Shown: positions 9,164 to 18,222, numbered from the stretch's first letter. The stretch is 64,000 nt of DNA from Hormoscilla sp. GUM202 (GCA_005518205.2 RFFC02000023.1:20031-84030); one strand, 5' to 3'. Numbers and translations are program-made. The notes: generated by a model not told the origin, from the sequence alone.

Positions 9164-9817
9164 CTAGTACCGAAGATATCTCCTTTTTCACTCAAATCTT
9201 TCGACCTTACCACCAATCTTGGAATTCCTGTAGTTTTGACATTGGCTCAGTCTCGCCATCTTGGTCCATCAATTGCGGTTGGAAGTGCAGCTGGTTTAAG
9301 TTACTCAGATGCACTTACTCGATCTATTGAAGAAGCTGTGACCAGTTGGCGCTCAAGTTATCGGGCTATGTATTATGATACTCGTCTATCTTCTAATATT
9401 GAAAGGAGTATGAGGATATCTCCTAATCTTGGGGATCATGCCTTGTATTACGCCCGTCACGAAAATGTACATCACTTCAGTTTTCTTCATTATGGAATCA
9501 GTGTTTCTGAAAATTTTCAGATTCTTGAACAGAAAGTTAATTTGCGAAATTCCCAAGAGATTCTAAGGGGTTTACTTGAGCACCTTGCTGGTTGCCAATG
9601 CCGTATTGTGCTTATCGATCTTACTCCACTTGACGTGAGGTCTGTTGGGTTAACTGTTATTAGAGCTGTAACGCTTGACTTGGTGCGCCAATCTGTTGGT
9701 TTAGTTGCTCGGCATCTTAATCATGAGCGATTATTGTCCATTCCCTTACTATTGAATCTTCCATCTCAGGTAACGACAAAACAAGGGCTTTTAGCAGAAG
9801 TGCATCCATTTCCTTAG
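9164..9817 (+). pseudogene. YcaO-domain protein, C-terminal fragment
   Basis: The frame is open from about 9164 and reads DLTTNLGIPVVLTLAQSRHL, GPSIAVGSAAGLSYSDAL, then SIEEAVTSW, LGDHALYYARHENVHHFSFL and LIDLTPLDVRSVGLTVIRAV, ending in HPFP. This is the C-terminal half of a YcaO domain, including the acidic ATP-site helix and a proline-containing C-terminal tail. YcaO enzymes activate peptide backbone amides, for example azoline formation in RiPPs, or act on ribosomal protein S12. The N-terminal half is missing because the IS5 remnant ends immediately upstream. TTG at 9236 can start translation, but a working enzyme is unlikely. No cyclodehydratase partner or obvious precursor is present. 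Confidence 0.7.
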
Positions 9818-10018
9818 CTGTAACGTAACTGCTCACCGCAATAGAGACTGCTTATTGAGAAGAGCGAGCGAGCCATTATTTATGGTGTTTTTATTGCGTT
9901 CTCGAAAACACCACCGAGGGCACTGTGCGCACACGACCACTCCATAACCCTTGCAGGATAATAATTTCAGCGCTCACGACCATTTAAAATTGGGTTCAAG
10001 TACACGGCTGTGATTCAA

Positions 10019-10103
10019 TGCTACGCGGGCGTGAGGGTGTATAATAGGTGGTATAACCTTTACAGCGCGGGCGTGAGGGTGTATAATATATGACCTTTAC
10101 AGC
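10019..10103. repeat. Imperfect tandem duplication, about 42 bp
   Basis: GCGGGCGTGAGGGTGTATAA followed by ACCTTTACAGC occurs twice. The second copy runs into the start of a small ORF. TATAATAT just before that ORF resembles a -10 promoter box. Confidence 0.7.
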
Positions 10104-10251
10104 TGCACCACAGACATCACAGGTGGCCTTCCCTGTCTCAGCAGACGAGATGGCCATATCCGTTGTGTTGGTCGAGAAGATAGTCAAGCAGCAGCAACTA
10201 CTCAAACAACAGCAGGGCCTGATATCGACGCAAAATCAGGAACTGGGGTAG
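10090..10251 (+). CDS. Short Gln-rich ORF, 53 aa
   Basis: ATG at 10090 opens MTFTAAPQTSQVAFPVSADE and continues through a helical stretch (MAISVVLVEKIVKQQQLL) to a Gln-rich end. No Cys is present. It lies 270 bp after the YcaO fragment in the same direction, so a relation to a RiPP pathway can be imagined, but nothing in the sequence shows a leader or core peptide. No clear ribosome binding site. It could be chance. Confidence 0.25.
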   Translation: MTFTAAPQTSQVAFPVSADEMAISVVLVEKIVKQQQLLKQQQGLISTQNQELG

Positions 10252-10470
10252 TGATAAACATGTAGTGATTTGATGATGGTCTGTCCCCATGCCTCACCGA
10301 ATCGCCAGTTTTCTGCCCCATGTCTAGAGCCCAAAAGCTTTCTCATCCCGTCCGTAGTGCTTGTCGGACGGTGCTTTACCTACAAGCATTGTGGTCCACC
10401 CACCGGTAGAGAGCGCTCTCCATCACTACTTGTAACCCACTACCCCTCAAAATAGTGAATAACAAGTAGT
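10249..10470. repeat. Dispersed repeat, copy 1
   Basis: The block starts TAGTGATAAACATGTAGTGA and includes GTCTGTCCCCATGCCTCACC and GTGCTTTACCTACAAGC, ending near CACTACTTGTAACCCAC. A second copy at 10543-11128 is interrupted, and a diverged partial copy starts at 53643. No coding function seen. Confidence 0.75.
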
Positions 10471-10542
10471 GATTGACTATTATCCAAGGTAAGTCTCGAT
10501 CGCCAACGTCACTACATATTTATCACTACTCCCCCCGGTAGT

Positions 10543-11128
10543 GATAAATATGTAGTGATTTGATGATGGTCTGTCCCCATGCCTCACCGAATCGCCAGTT
10601 TTTTGCCCCATGTCTAGAGCCCAAAAGCTTTCTCATCGGGGTCCGTAGTGCTTGTCGGACAGGGCGGGGTCGAGCTGGGAATCACTTCCCAACCCTCCCC
10701 GGGAGTTCTTCGAGTACGTTGTTAGCCAAAACACAAAGCTAACACTAACTACCATTTCCCTTTTGGGCCTTTAAGCCCTATTCCGCTGGTTGTAGGTGAC
10801 GAGGCTTGAGTAGGTTCGCTTGTTCTAGCCATGAGCATCATGTCCTAGTGGTGTCACCGGCGATAGCTGCCAGTTATCCTACATTTAAGTCCTTGCTTCG
10901 CACCACGGTGATGTTACTCCGCAGCACTAAGGACCGGTGTCTCTCCCGTACCTGGGGGGGGGTTAGGACCCCCATGAATACCAAGTTTTACTGGCTAATG
11001 GCGCCAGACCAGGCTTTCGCTGTTTTACAGCTTATACCTGAACGAATCGCACGTGCTTTACCTACAAGCATTGTCGTCCACCCACCGGTAGAGAGCGCTC
11101 TCCATCACTACTTGTAACCCACTACCCT
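10543..11128. repeat. Dispersed repeat, copy 2, split by a group II intron remnant
   Basis: Bases 10543-10659 match copy 1, then about 390 bp of foreign DNA intervene, and the repeat resumes at 11053 with GTGCTTTACCTACAAGC. On the minus strand the foreign DNA begins GTGCGATTCGTTCAGG, like the 5' end of the dnaN intron. Near its other end it contains GGTTGGGAAGTGATTCCC, a sequence also seen after domain V at 54050. It has no open RT frame, so it is a truncated intron. Confidence 0.6.
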
Positions 11129-11154
11129 CATTTGAACTGGTATCACCAACTAGG

Positions 11155-14100
11155 TCATCGGCGTTGAACTGGCATCACCAAACAGGTCATCTGCATCCCC
11201 CCTAAGGGGGTGAGGATTACGGGATCAGCCTCGGCATTCAGCTGCATTTGCAGTTCCTGGGAAGGAATAGCCTTGATAGCCTCCAACAAATACTTGACAT
11301 TAAACTCCATCTCTAAACTCTCTCCAGATATCTGTGCTGCCATCGACTCCTGTCCGCTGCCCACCTCAGATTCGTCCACCGATACAGTCAGCTGCTGGCT
11401 TTCCCTGTCCAGGCTGAACTTGACCAGATGATTTTTCTGGTCGGCGATAATGTTAATGCGCTCTAAGACCTGTACCATCTGCCGTTGATCCACCGTCACC
11501 AGTCGCTGGAATTCCTTGGGTATCAGCTGCTGATAGGGAGGATATTGCCCCTCCAGAGTGCGCGTGGTCAGTTTTTGGTTTTTTAACTCAAACACAACTT
11601 GCGTCTGGTCAAAATGCAGGGCAACTGTCTTATCCTGCTTTTGTTGGTTCGCGATCCGCTCTAGTTCCCGTAGGGCTCTCGCGGGTACTGTCACCTCAAA
11701 AGACGCTTCATCGGCTGTCGGATGCTGGTCGGATTCCAGCTTCGACTCCTCTTGCCATTCCTCTTGCGACTCCGATTCCGACTCCGACTCCAACTCCTCT
11801 TGCGACTCCGACTCCGGCTGATTAGCAGTTTTGACCACAGCTAAACGATGTCCGTCAGTGGCCGCAAATTCCAGGCTATCACCATAGACCTTCAAGTGCA
11901 CTCCCGTGAGAACTTGCTTGGTTTCATCGGTACTCGCAGCAAACAAACAGCCGTTCAACCCGGAACTCAGTGCTTCTGTGGGCAGAGTCAAAACTTCCCC
12001 ATCCTCTACTACTGGCAATTCCGGAAATTCTTCCGACTCCTGTCCCGTGACTTGATATCGTCCGGAAGCTTGGGTTAAGGAAACTATTGCTTTTTCTGTC
12101 TCCAGATCCAGGGATATCTCTCCTGCTGGCAGGCGGGAAACGATGTCCGAAAGCAATTTTGCTGGCAAGGCGATGTCCCCGGACTCTGTTACCTGGGCAT
12201 TAATTAAACTAAGCCAGTCCGTCACCGGACCGACTCGTCTTCAAAACCGGACGTGAGACTTTCACCTCATCCGGCTCCTCAGTTTCGTCATCCTTGTCAT
12301 GGATACGGCCTTTACTACCATCTCTGACAGATTTATAGTCATGGCAATAATCATGTAGCAACTGTAGGTTAGAGTACCAATCCTTTCCTCCCCGTGAGGT
12401 GGGTATGATGTGGTCCAATTCCGGAAGTTCGTATAGGTACTAGACCACAACAAAAAGACTGCCAATAACCTGTCCGCATAGTTTACATTTCCCGGCTTGC
12501 CTCTTGAGCAGGTTGATTACTCTTGTGCTCACGTCCGGGCCCTTTCGTAGCCTTTTGCTCCAGTAAACTAGGTTACCGTCATACGGGCTAGCTGTTCCCT
12601 TTACCTTCACATGCCTGATTATCTCAGTCTTTGAGTGTCGGGTAAGCTCTATTTCTTCTTTGTGTTTTGTCATGCCGATGAAGTTCCACTGGACATCCTT
12701 GGTAGGAGTCCAATACTTCTTGGCTATCCATTCGTCCGATTTGTTGGGATGCCTTCTTTTTGTCCATTTCCACAGCAATTCCCATAGGTATTTGTCCATG
12801 TCGCTGTAAGTTTCCTTACTTACCACAGTCTTAAAATAGTTGCACCATCCCCGTATTACCTGGTTTAGTCTAACTATCAATGCTTCTTGTGGTGCCGATT
12901 TATGGCGGCTAACTATCTGGGATAGCTGCTCTTTATGATTCCTGATGGATTTGTCGCTGGGCTTTATTAATGTCTTGAATCCTAGGATAGTTCCATTGGT
13001 TGATTTGCCGCTTCTATGTTTCCCTACTTTGTACTGGCGGATATTGAACCCCAAGAAATCCAATCCTGGGTTTTCTCCTTCCAGTGTGTGAGATATCCTG
13101 GTTTTTTCGGCTTTTAACTCTAGTCCTATTCCCTTTAACCACTCTTTTATTACTCCCTGTGCTCGTTCGATCATTGACCGGTCATTGTGCATTACCACAA
13201 AGTCATCGGCATATCTGACTATTGTCAGTTTCCTCTTTTCCTTGGTGGTTAGAGCCAATTTCATCACTGTTTCCTCTAACCCATGTAGGGCTATGTTAGC
13301 CAGTAATGGGAATATCACTCCACCTTGGGGAGTCCCGGCCTCTGTGTCCTGCCATGTTCCTTGGTCCATCACCCCGGCTTTTAACCATGCCCGTATTTGT
13401 CTACGGGTTGGTGATGTACTATTTAATTTATTCAGGAGTGTTGAGTGGTCTATCCTATCAAAACACTTTGCAATATCCGCATCTAATACCCATTTGGGTT
13501 TTTGTTTGATGCTTACGAATATCGCCTGAATCGCATCATGGCATCCCCTGCCTGGTCTGAATCCGTAAGAATTGGCCTCCATGTACGCTTCCCATTCGGG
13601 ATCTAACGCCTGTTTGACCAATCCCTGAAGTGCGCGGTCGTGTATCGTCGGTATTCCTAATGGCCGTTTCTCATCCCTTCCGGGTTTTGGTATCCATACG
13701 CGCCGCGTAGGTTTTGCCTTTGCCTTTCTGGTGACTTTGAGTTGGCCTACCAGTTCTTGACGTTGCTTTGGGGTTAGTGCTGTTACACCATCCACACCAG
13801 CCGTCTTCTTTCCTTGGTTCTGCTGTGTTACCTGCCGTACCGCTATCATCTTCGCGGACCATGACCTATTCAGTAATCCTTGGAGCTTGCGAACTTTCTG
13901 CTTGTTGCCTTCCTGTGCCGCTCTGTAAATTCGTTTTTGCAACTTAAAAACCGTCCGCTCTAGCTTTTGCCAGGGGACTGCCTTCCAGTCATACACTTGT
14001 CTATTGACGATGTTCCGTGACGTATTCATTGCTACTTACAACTTTACAATTGACGAAACCGTGAGGGCGTCAGCCTATCCCATCCATTACAGATGGTCGT

Positions 14101-14804
14101 TTGCTTCTCCACTCAATCTTTCCCAGTTGCGACCTGCCAAATGAGAGCAGATGTTACGCCTGCGGTGGCTACTCCATCTTATCGACCGGTGATGGAGAGT
14201 ACTGCAACCGGTTTACTTCGTTCCTCTAGATGATTGGTTGTAGCTTTAGGTAGACTCTTTATGCCGGGTTTATAGTCAGTGCTTATTGGTCGGTAGCCTA
14301 TCCGCCAATGACCTGTATCCTTTCCCTTTTGGGCCAGTGTGTCAGCCTTATTACACTGGTTTCTCGTAACGGCATTAATGAATCTTTGCTTTCGCTCACC
14401 ATGACTACTTACTTGACGATAACCGGTGTAGGCTACCAGTTAGAGCGCCTTTCCTTCCCGCTTTACAGATTGATGCCATCGCTACTGTAGGGAGGGTGTT
14501 TTCACTCCTGCACCTGGAGGGGTGGACTTTCACCACCATCATCTAAAAGTTGTCAGGGCTAATGGAACCCTGCTAGCGGTCCCCTTTTTTGACATGTGTC
14601 AATTCAGTTTACGCTAAACGAATCGCACAAGCTAGTCGAGATTCCTAGACTGAGGTCGAAGGCTGTTAAGCTCACTTCTTGACTCTCTACATCTGCTTGC
14701 AGTCTCACCTTGGCAAGTATTGGTTGTGTGGGGCGAGAGGGCACCGCACGGGAGACGATCGATACATTCGTACTCAAGTCACTTTGGTTACAGACCAGTT
14801 TCAT
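11155..14804 (-). CDS. dnaN: DNA polymerase III sliding clamp, split by a group II intron
   Basis: The beta clamp encircles DNA and tethers DNA polymerase III. Exon 1 (14804-14629) encodes MKLVCNQSDLSTNVSIVSRA through LSLGISTS; exon 2 (12202-11155) continues NAQVTESGDIALPAKLLSDI to the C-terminal LVMPVQRR. Joining at 14629/12202 restores the frame as STSFNAQVTESG and gives 407 aa, against the usual 365-390. Most of the excess is a Ser/Glu/Gln-rich insert of about 40 residues in exon 2 (near 11740-11820). The last roughly 30 bp are imperfectly duplicated just downstream of the stop. dnaN lies downstream of dnaA on the same strand, the classic origin layout. Confidence 0.93.
12203..14628 (-). 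mobile_element. Group II intron in dnaN
   Basis: On the minus strand the intron begins GTGCGATTCG at 14628, as group II introns do (GUGYG), and ends TTTAAT at 12203 (AY). It encodes a reverse transcriptase/maturase. Domain V is recognisable at about 12277-12244 (GAGCCGGATGAGGTGAAAGT and its pairing arm). Length is 2426 bp. The host gene is essential, so the intron should splice efficiently. A 3'-end fragment of the same intron lies at 28780-28903, and other intron debris at 10660-11052 and 53760-54080. Confidence 0.93.
12440..14029 (-). CDS. ltrA: Group II intron reverse transcriptase/maturase, HNH domain cut by an amber codon
   Basis: This intron-encoded protein aids splicing and retrohoming. 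It has the RT core (PLGIPTIHDRALQGLVKQAL, then SYGFRPGRGCHDAI, the catalytic IVRYADDFVV, and LGFNIRQY), a maturase X region (about 380-480) and the start of an HNH nuclease (KCKLCGQVIGS). An in-frame TAG at 12442-12440 ends the protein at 529 aa, but the same frame continues YLYELPELDHIIPTSRGGKD through LQLLHDYCHD to 12209, completing the HNH motif. A single CAG-to-TAG change would explain this. RT and maturase could still work; DNA cleavage for homing would be lost. Confidence 0.93.
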   Translation of the reverse strand: MNTSRNIVNRQVYDWKAVPWQKLERTVFKLQKRIYRAAQEGNKQKVRKLQGLLNRSWSAKMIAVRQVTQQNQGKKTAGVDGVTALTPKQRQELVGQLKVTRKAKAKPTRRVWIPKPGRDEKRPLGIPTIHDRALQGLVKQALDPEWEAYMEANSYGFRPGRGCHDAIQAIFVSIKQKPKWVLDADIAKCFDRIDHSTLLNKLNSTSPTRRQIRAWLKAGVMDQGTWQDTEAGTPQGGVIFPLLANIALHGLEETVMKLALTTKEKRKLTIVRYADDFVVMHNDRSMIERAQGVIKEWLKGIGLELKAEKTRISHTLEGENPGLDFLGFNIRQYKVGKHRSGKSTNGTILGFKTLIKPSDKSIRNHKEQLSQIVSRHKSAPQEALIVRLNQVIRGWCNYFKTVVSKETYSDMDKYLWELLWKWTKRRHPNKSDEWIAKKYWTPTKDVQWNFIGMTKHKEEIELTRHSKTEIIRHVKVKGTASPYDGNLVYWSKRLRKGPDVSTRVINLLKRQAGKCKLCGQVIGSLFVVV

Positions 14805-14950
14805 GGGCGTTCGCTAGCGCTCGGCTCATCTATTTTAAGCCCAATAGCACTCAGGAAACTAAAAATTCGATAATCTGCAAATTGTGGAAAAATTTCTGGG
14901 AAATTATATGAAATTATCTAAATTAATGCTACATATATAGATTATGCATC

Positions 14951-15372
14951 GTGACCCAGAAGCACTAAAGTGCTTACTACGAACCCGCAAGCACTAAAAT
15001 GCTTACCGGGACTTTGGGAAAAAACAGGCGTAAATTGGCATCAAACCCTTTCACAGAGGCGCTTTGAGGTCGATCGGGTCTCTATCTCCGCAGGCTCAGG
15101 GTTTCAGACGTTTTAACCCATTCGACCTAAATCTCCCACCCCATAAGCTAAGAAGCCGTTTTTGGCCTGAGAAAATGTTTAAGTCCCGTTACTACGAACC
15201 CGGAAGCACTAAAGTGCTTACTACGAACCCCGAAGCACTAAAGTGCTTACTACGATCCCGGAAGCACTAAAGTGCTTACTACGAACCCCGAAGCACTAAA
15301 GTGCTTACTACGATCCCGGAAGCACTAAAGTGCTTACTACGAACCCCGAAGCACTAAAGTGCTTACTACGAA
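14951..15372. repeat. Palindromic GAAGCACTAAAGTGCTTAC repeats, with a six-copy tandem array
   Basis: Two isolated copies lie at about 14958 and 14988, and six tandem 29-bp units fill 15202-15372. The core AGCACTAAAGTGCT is self-complementary. There are no unique spacers. Related units (AGCACTTCAGTGCT) flank the NUDIX gene at 32376-32452. Confidence 0.9.
15030..15178. repeat. About 130-bp dispersed repeat, copy in the origin region
   Basis: It begins CAAACCCTTTCACAGAG, contains GGTCGATCG and ends GCCGTTTTTGGCCTGAGAAAA. A second copy at 23998-24135 shares both ends and the middle motif. A weaker relative (AAACCCTTACAGAG) is near 59282. Confidence 0.7.
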
Positions 15373-15458
15373 CGGCTCTTTTGTAGCTTTTATAAATAAT
15401 ATGAGATTTTTTCACAAGTTTTCCACAGTTACCAGAATTTTTCCACAGGTGCGATCGT

Positions 15459-16865
15459 TCAAAATTTGCTTTGGGATTTGCCGATCAGGTTGATCCGATC
15501 GCTCAACTGCCGCAATCTCTTCGCCATATCGGGATCTTTATCCCGCAGTTGAGCCACTTTATCACAGCTGTAGATTACAGTCGTGTGATCCTTGCCACCA
15601 AACTCATCGCCAATCTTGGGTAAGCTCAGGTCCGTGTTCTGACGCACCAGGTACATGGCAACCTGACGGGCCTGGGATATTTCCCGCCGCCGGGAATTAC
15701 TCTTGAGATCTTCGATGGACAGATTAAACTCATCTGCTACCGCTGCCATCACCACTTCCGCAGACACCTCCACATTGCCAACAGGGGGATTGAATACTGG
15801 CGCAATATTCTCCACCGTCATGGCCAAACCAGAAATCGACATATAGGCTGCTGCCCGAATTAATGCCCCCTCTAGTTCCCGAATATTGGAAGTGTAGTTA
15901 CTGGCGATGTATTCTACCACATCTCGCGGCAGGGGAATATTTTCGTCTTCTGCCTTTTTCTGGAGAATAGCTATCCGCGTTTCTAAATCTGGCGGCTGAA
16001 TGTCGGCGATCAATCCCATCGAAAACCGAGAACAGAGGCGTTCTTTCAACCCCGGAATCTGGTTCGGGGGGCGATCGGATGCCAAGACAACCTGCTTGCC
16101 AGCTTCATGCAAGGTGTTGAAGGTATAGAAAAACTCTTCCTGGGTGTATTCCTTGCCTTCGATGAACTGTATATCGTCCACTAATAGCATATCTGCGGCC
16201 CGATAATGTTCCCGGAAGCTTTGCATGCTGTCCTTGCGGATGGCGGTAATCAGGTCTAAGGTAAATTTTTCCGTCGAGACGTAAAATACCTTAGACTCAG
16301 GTGCAATCTCTAAGCGATAGTGACTGATCGCCTGCATCAGGTGCGTTTTTCCCAGACCGACGCCACCACAGAGGAACAAAGGGTTAAACTCCCGTCCGGG
16401 AGACTCGGCCACGGCCAGGGCTGCTGCATGGGCCATGCGATTGTTAGAGCCGACCACAAATCGCGAGAATACATACTTGGGGTTTAAGTTCGTCGGTCTG
16501 GGTTGGTTTGGCGTGCCCCGATCTGGTTCCGTAGGGCGGGCGTCTCGCCTGCCTGGCAATGGCCACAGGATATCCCCGTCAGATCCGGTGGTGCGATCGT
16601 CCGCAGCGACGACAACCTGGATTTCCACCGGCTGACCCCAAATTTCCTGCACCACATCAGCAATAGTTTTGAGATAATATTTTTGTAGCCAATTGCGGGC
16701 AAAGGGGTTGGGGGTGGAAATTACCAGGCAATTAGAAGTCATCTTCACTGCGGACGCTGGTTTGATCCAAGTCTCAAATGTCGGTCGAGTCAGTTCGATC
16801 TGTAAACGCTCCTTAGCTTGAGACCAGAGACTTTCAAGGGTAATTGCCACAGAGGGCACCTCCAC
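15459..16865 (-). CDS. dnaA: Chromosomal replication initiator DnaA
   Basis: DnaA-ATP binds DnaA boxes and opens the origin. Domain I (residues 1-85) is followed by a variable linker and the AAA+ domain: Walker A GGVGLGKTHL (about residue 170), Walker B MLLVDDIQFI, and sensor region. The C-terminal helix-turn-helix has the signature FGGKDHTTVIYSC (about 420-432). Length is 468 aa, slightly long. The linker contains a palindromic repeat, at 16529-16560, encoding GRRDARP in frame, a fixed insertion. The gene reads toward the origin region and dnaN. The upstream 140 bp is shared with the divergent htrA pseudogene. Confidence 0.98.
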   Translation of the reverse strand: MEVPSVAITLESLWSQAKERLQIELTRPTFETWIKPASAVKMTSNCLVISTPNPFARNWLQKYYLKTIADVVQEIWGQPVEIQVVVAADDRTTGSDGDILWPLPGRRDARPTEPDRGTPNQPRPTNLNPKYVFSRFVVGSNNRMAHAAALAVAESPGREFNPLFLCGGVGLGKTHLMQAISHYRLEIAPESKVFYVSTEKFTLDLITAIRKDSMQSFREHYRAADMLLVDDIQFIEGKEYTQEEFFYTFNTLHEAGKQVVLASDRPPNQIPGLKERLCSRFSMGLIADIQPPDLETRIAILQKKAEDENIPLPRDVVEYIASNYTSNIRELEGALIRAAAYMSISGLAMTVENIAPVFNPPVGNVEVSAEVVMAAVADEFNLSIEDLKSNSRRREISQARQVAMYLVRQNTDLSLPKIGDEFGGKDHTTVIYSCDKVAQLRDKDPDMAKRLRQLSDRINLIGKSQSKF

Positions 16866-17515
16866 AATTGCTAATTAATCATCCCCATCAGGAGAGAGGG
16901 TATTGACAAGATTCTAATTAATCCTGCCGAGAATCGATCGATTCTCGTCGTAAAGAATAGTAATAGCGCACTACTTTGACTGATAACGAGGACTAAGCTC
17001 TATGACTAAAACAGGCGATCGTTTTCACCACCCTGGTGCTGATGCTGACAAGGGTGCTGGTAAAGCAGTGACTTGCTTGTCCCTGCTGCTGGTTGGGGCC
17101 GGAGTGACCTTTGTGGCCGATCGGCTGCTGATGACTGGTCCACCCCCACCCCCTGCTGCTCGCGCCTTGTCTAGTCCGGGGATGGCTGGGGGCTAACTAT
17201 AATTTTATTGCTGCTGCGGTGGCCAAAGTCGGCCCGGCGGTGGTCAGACTTGATGCGGACCGGACTGTATCTCCTCGGGAAGATTCACCTCGCCTGCCAG
17301 ACCGACGGTTTTTCGGTCCCGGAGGTAACTGGCTACAGCAAGGAACTGGTTCTGGCTTTATCATCAACGTCGATGGACTGATTTTTATTAATGTTTATGT
17401 GGTAGATGGTGCCAAGAAAGTGACAGTACCGTCAAGACTCTCAAGGATGGTCGTTCCTTTGACGGTGAGGTACTGGGGTCCGATCGCCTCACCAATATGA
17501 CGGTAATCAAAATCA

Positions 17516-17537
17516 TGGCTGCGCCACGCTACGCGAT
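17516..17537 (+). repeat. 22-bp insertion element, copy 1
   Basis: It starts TGGCTGCGCC and ends ACGCGAT. Removing exactly 22 bp joins AAAATCA to CGGCT and restores KITANHLPVVTV in htrA. Confidence 0.85.
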
Positions 17538-17610
17538 CGGCTAATCATTTGCCGGTGGTGACAGTAGGGGATTCGGAGCAGCTGAGACCTGGGGAATGGG
17601 CGATCGCGAT

Positions 17611-17653
17611 TCGCGCAGCGGAGGGGGCCCTGCGCGTGCGCACGCTACGCGAT
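17611..17653 (+). repeat. 43-bp GC-rich palindromic insertion
   Basis: It starts TCGCGCAGCGGAGG and ends CACGCTACGCGAT, the same 13-bp end as the 22-bp element. Excision joins GCGATCGCGAT to CGGGAATCC and restores WAIAIGNPLGLDN. Relatives occur at about 36590 and 63150. Confidence 0.85.
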
Positions 17654-18008
17654 CGGGAATCCTTTGGGGCTGGACAATACGGTCACTGCTGGAATTATCA
17701 GTGCTACTGGTCGTTCTAGTTCTCAAGTAGGGGTCCCGGGTAAGCGAGTGGGGGCCCCCTGTTAAATCAGCAAGGCGATGTCATCGGCATGAATACTGGT
17801 ATCATTGGAGGTGCTCAAGGTTTAGGTTTCGCCATTCCTATCAACCAAGTGCAGGGGATTGCCTCCCAACTGATTGCTACTGGTCGGGTCTGGCATCCTT
17901 TCTTGGGTATCCGCATGGCCACCATCACCCCTGAGTTGATCGAAAACTTGAAGGCCGATCGGTCCTTGGAGTTGAAGATCGCAGAGAACACAGGTGTTTT
18001 AATTGCCG

Positions 18009-18030
18009 ATCGCGTAGCGTGGCGCAGCCA
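18009..18030 (-). repeat. 22-bp insertion element, copy 2 (inverted)
   Basis: Same sequence in opposite orientation. Excision joins AATTGCCG to TAGTAATCCCC and restores VLIAVVIPNS. Confidence 0.85.
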
Positions 18031-18048
18031 TAGTAATCCCCAACTCTA

Positions 18049-18092
18049 CTGAGGTTTGTAGTGAGGACTGAAGTCCTCACTACAAACCTCAG
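18049..18092. repeat. 44-bp perfect hairpin insertion
   Basis: Arms CTGAGGTTTGTAGTGAGGAC and its complement flank a short loop. It interrupts the PDZ domain of htrA. A near-identical hairpin lies at 40194-40237 in an IS110 remnant. Confidence 0.9.
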
Positions 18093-18178
18093 AAAAATCA
18101 GCATCTGCCGCCGGACTGAAAAAAGGTGATGTGGTCCAAGAGATAGATGGTAAAACTGTTACCAAAGCTGGCCAACTA

Positions 18179-18200
18179 TGGCTGCGCCACGCTACGCGAT
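18179..18200 (+). repeat. 22-bp insertion element, copy 3
   Basis: Identical to copy 1. Excision joins GCCAACTA to CAGCAAATAG and restores AGQLQQIVQKS. Confidence 0.85.
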
Positions 18201-18222
18201 CAGCAAATAGTCCAAAAAAGTA

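Larger units (their letters stand above)
14805..15458. other. oriC: Probable chromosomal origin region between dnaA and dnaN
   Basis: This 650-bp gene-free interval separates dnaA and dnaN. Near the dnaA end are two perfect DnaA-box matches TTTTCCACA (15419-15427 and 15439-15447), and near the dnaN end an inverted box TGTGGAAAA (14883-14891). AT-rich DNA lies at 14870-14945 and 15385-15420. A 29-bp palindromic repeat array fills much of the middle. Origin function is inferred from gene order and boxes. Confidence 0.65.

Noticed and set aside
9996..10205. Minus-strand Cys-containing ORF of 69 aa as a RiPP precursor candidate
   Set aside because: It spans the 42-bp duplication antisense to the better plus-strand ORF and lacks a ribosome binding site.
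15202..15372. Array resembling a CRISPR
   Set aside because: The 29-bp units are directly adjacent with only one- or two-base differences and no unique spacers; there are no cas genes.
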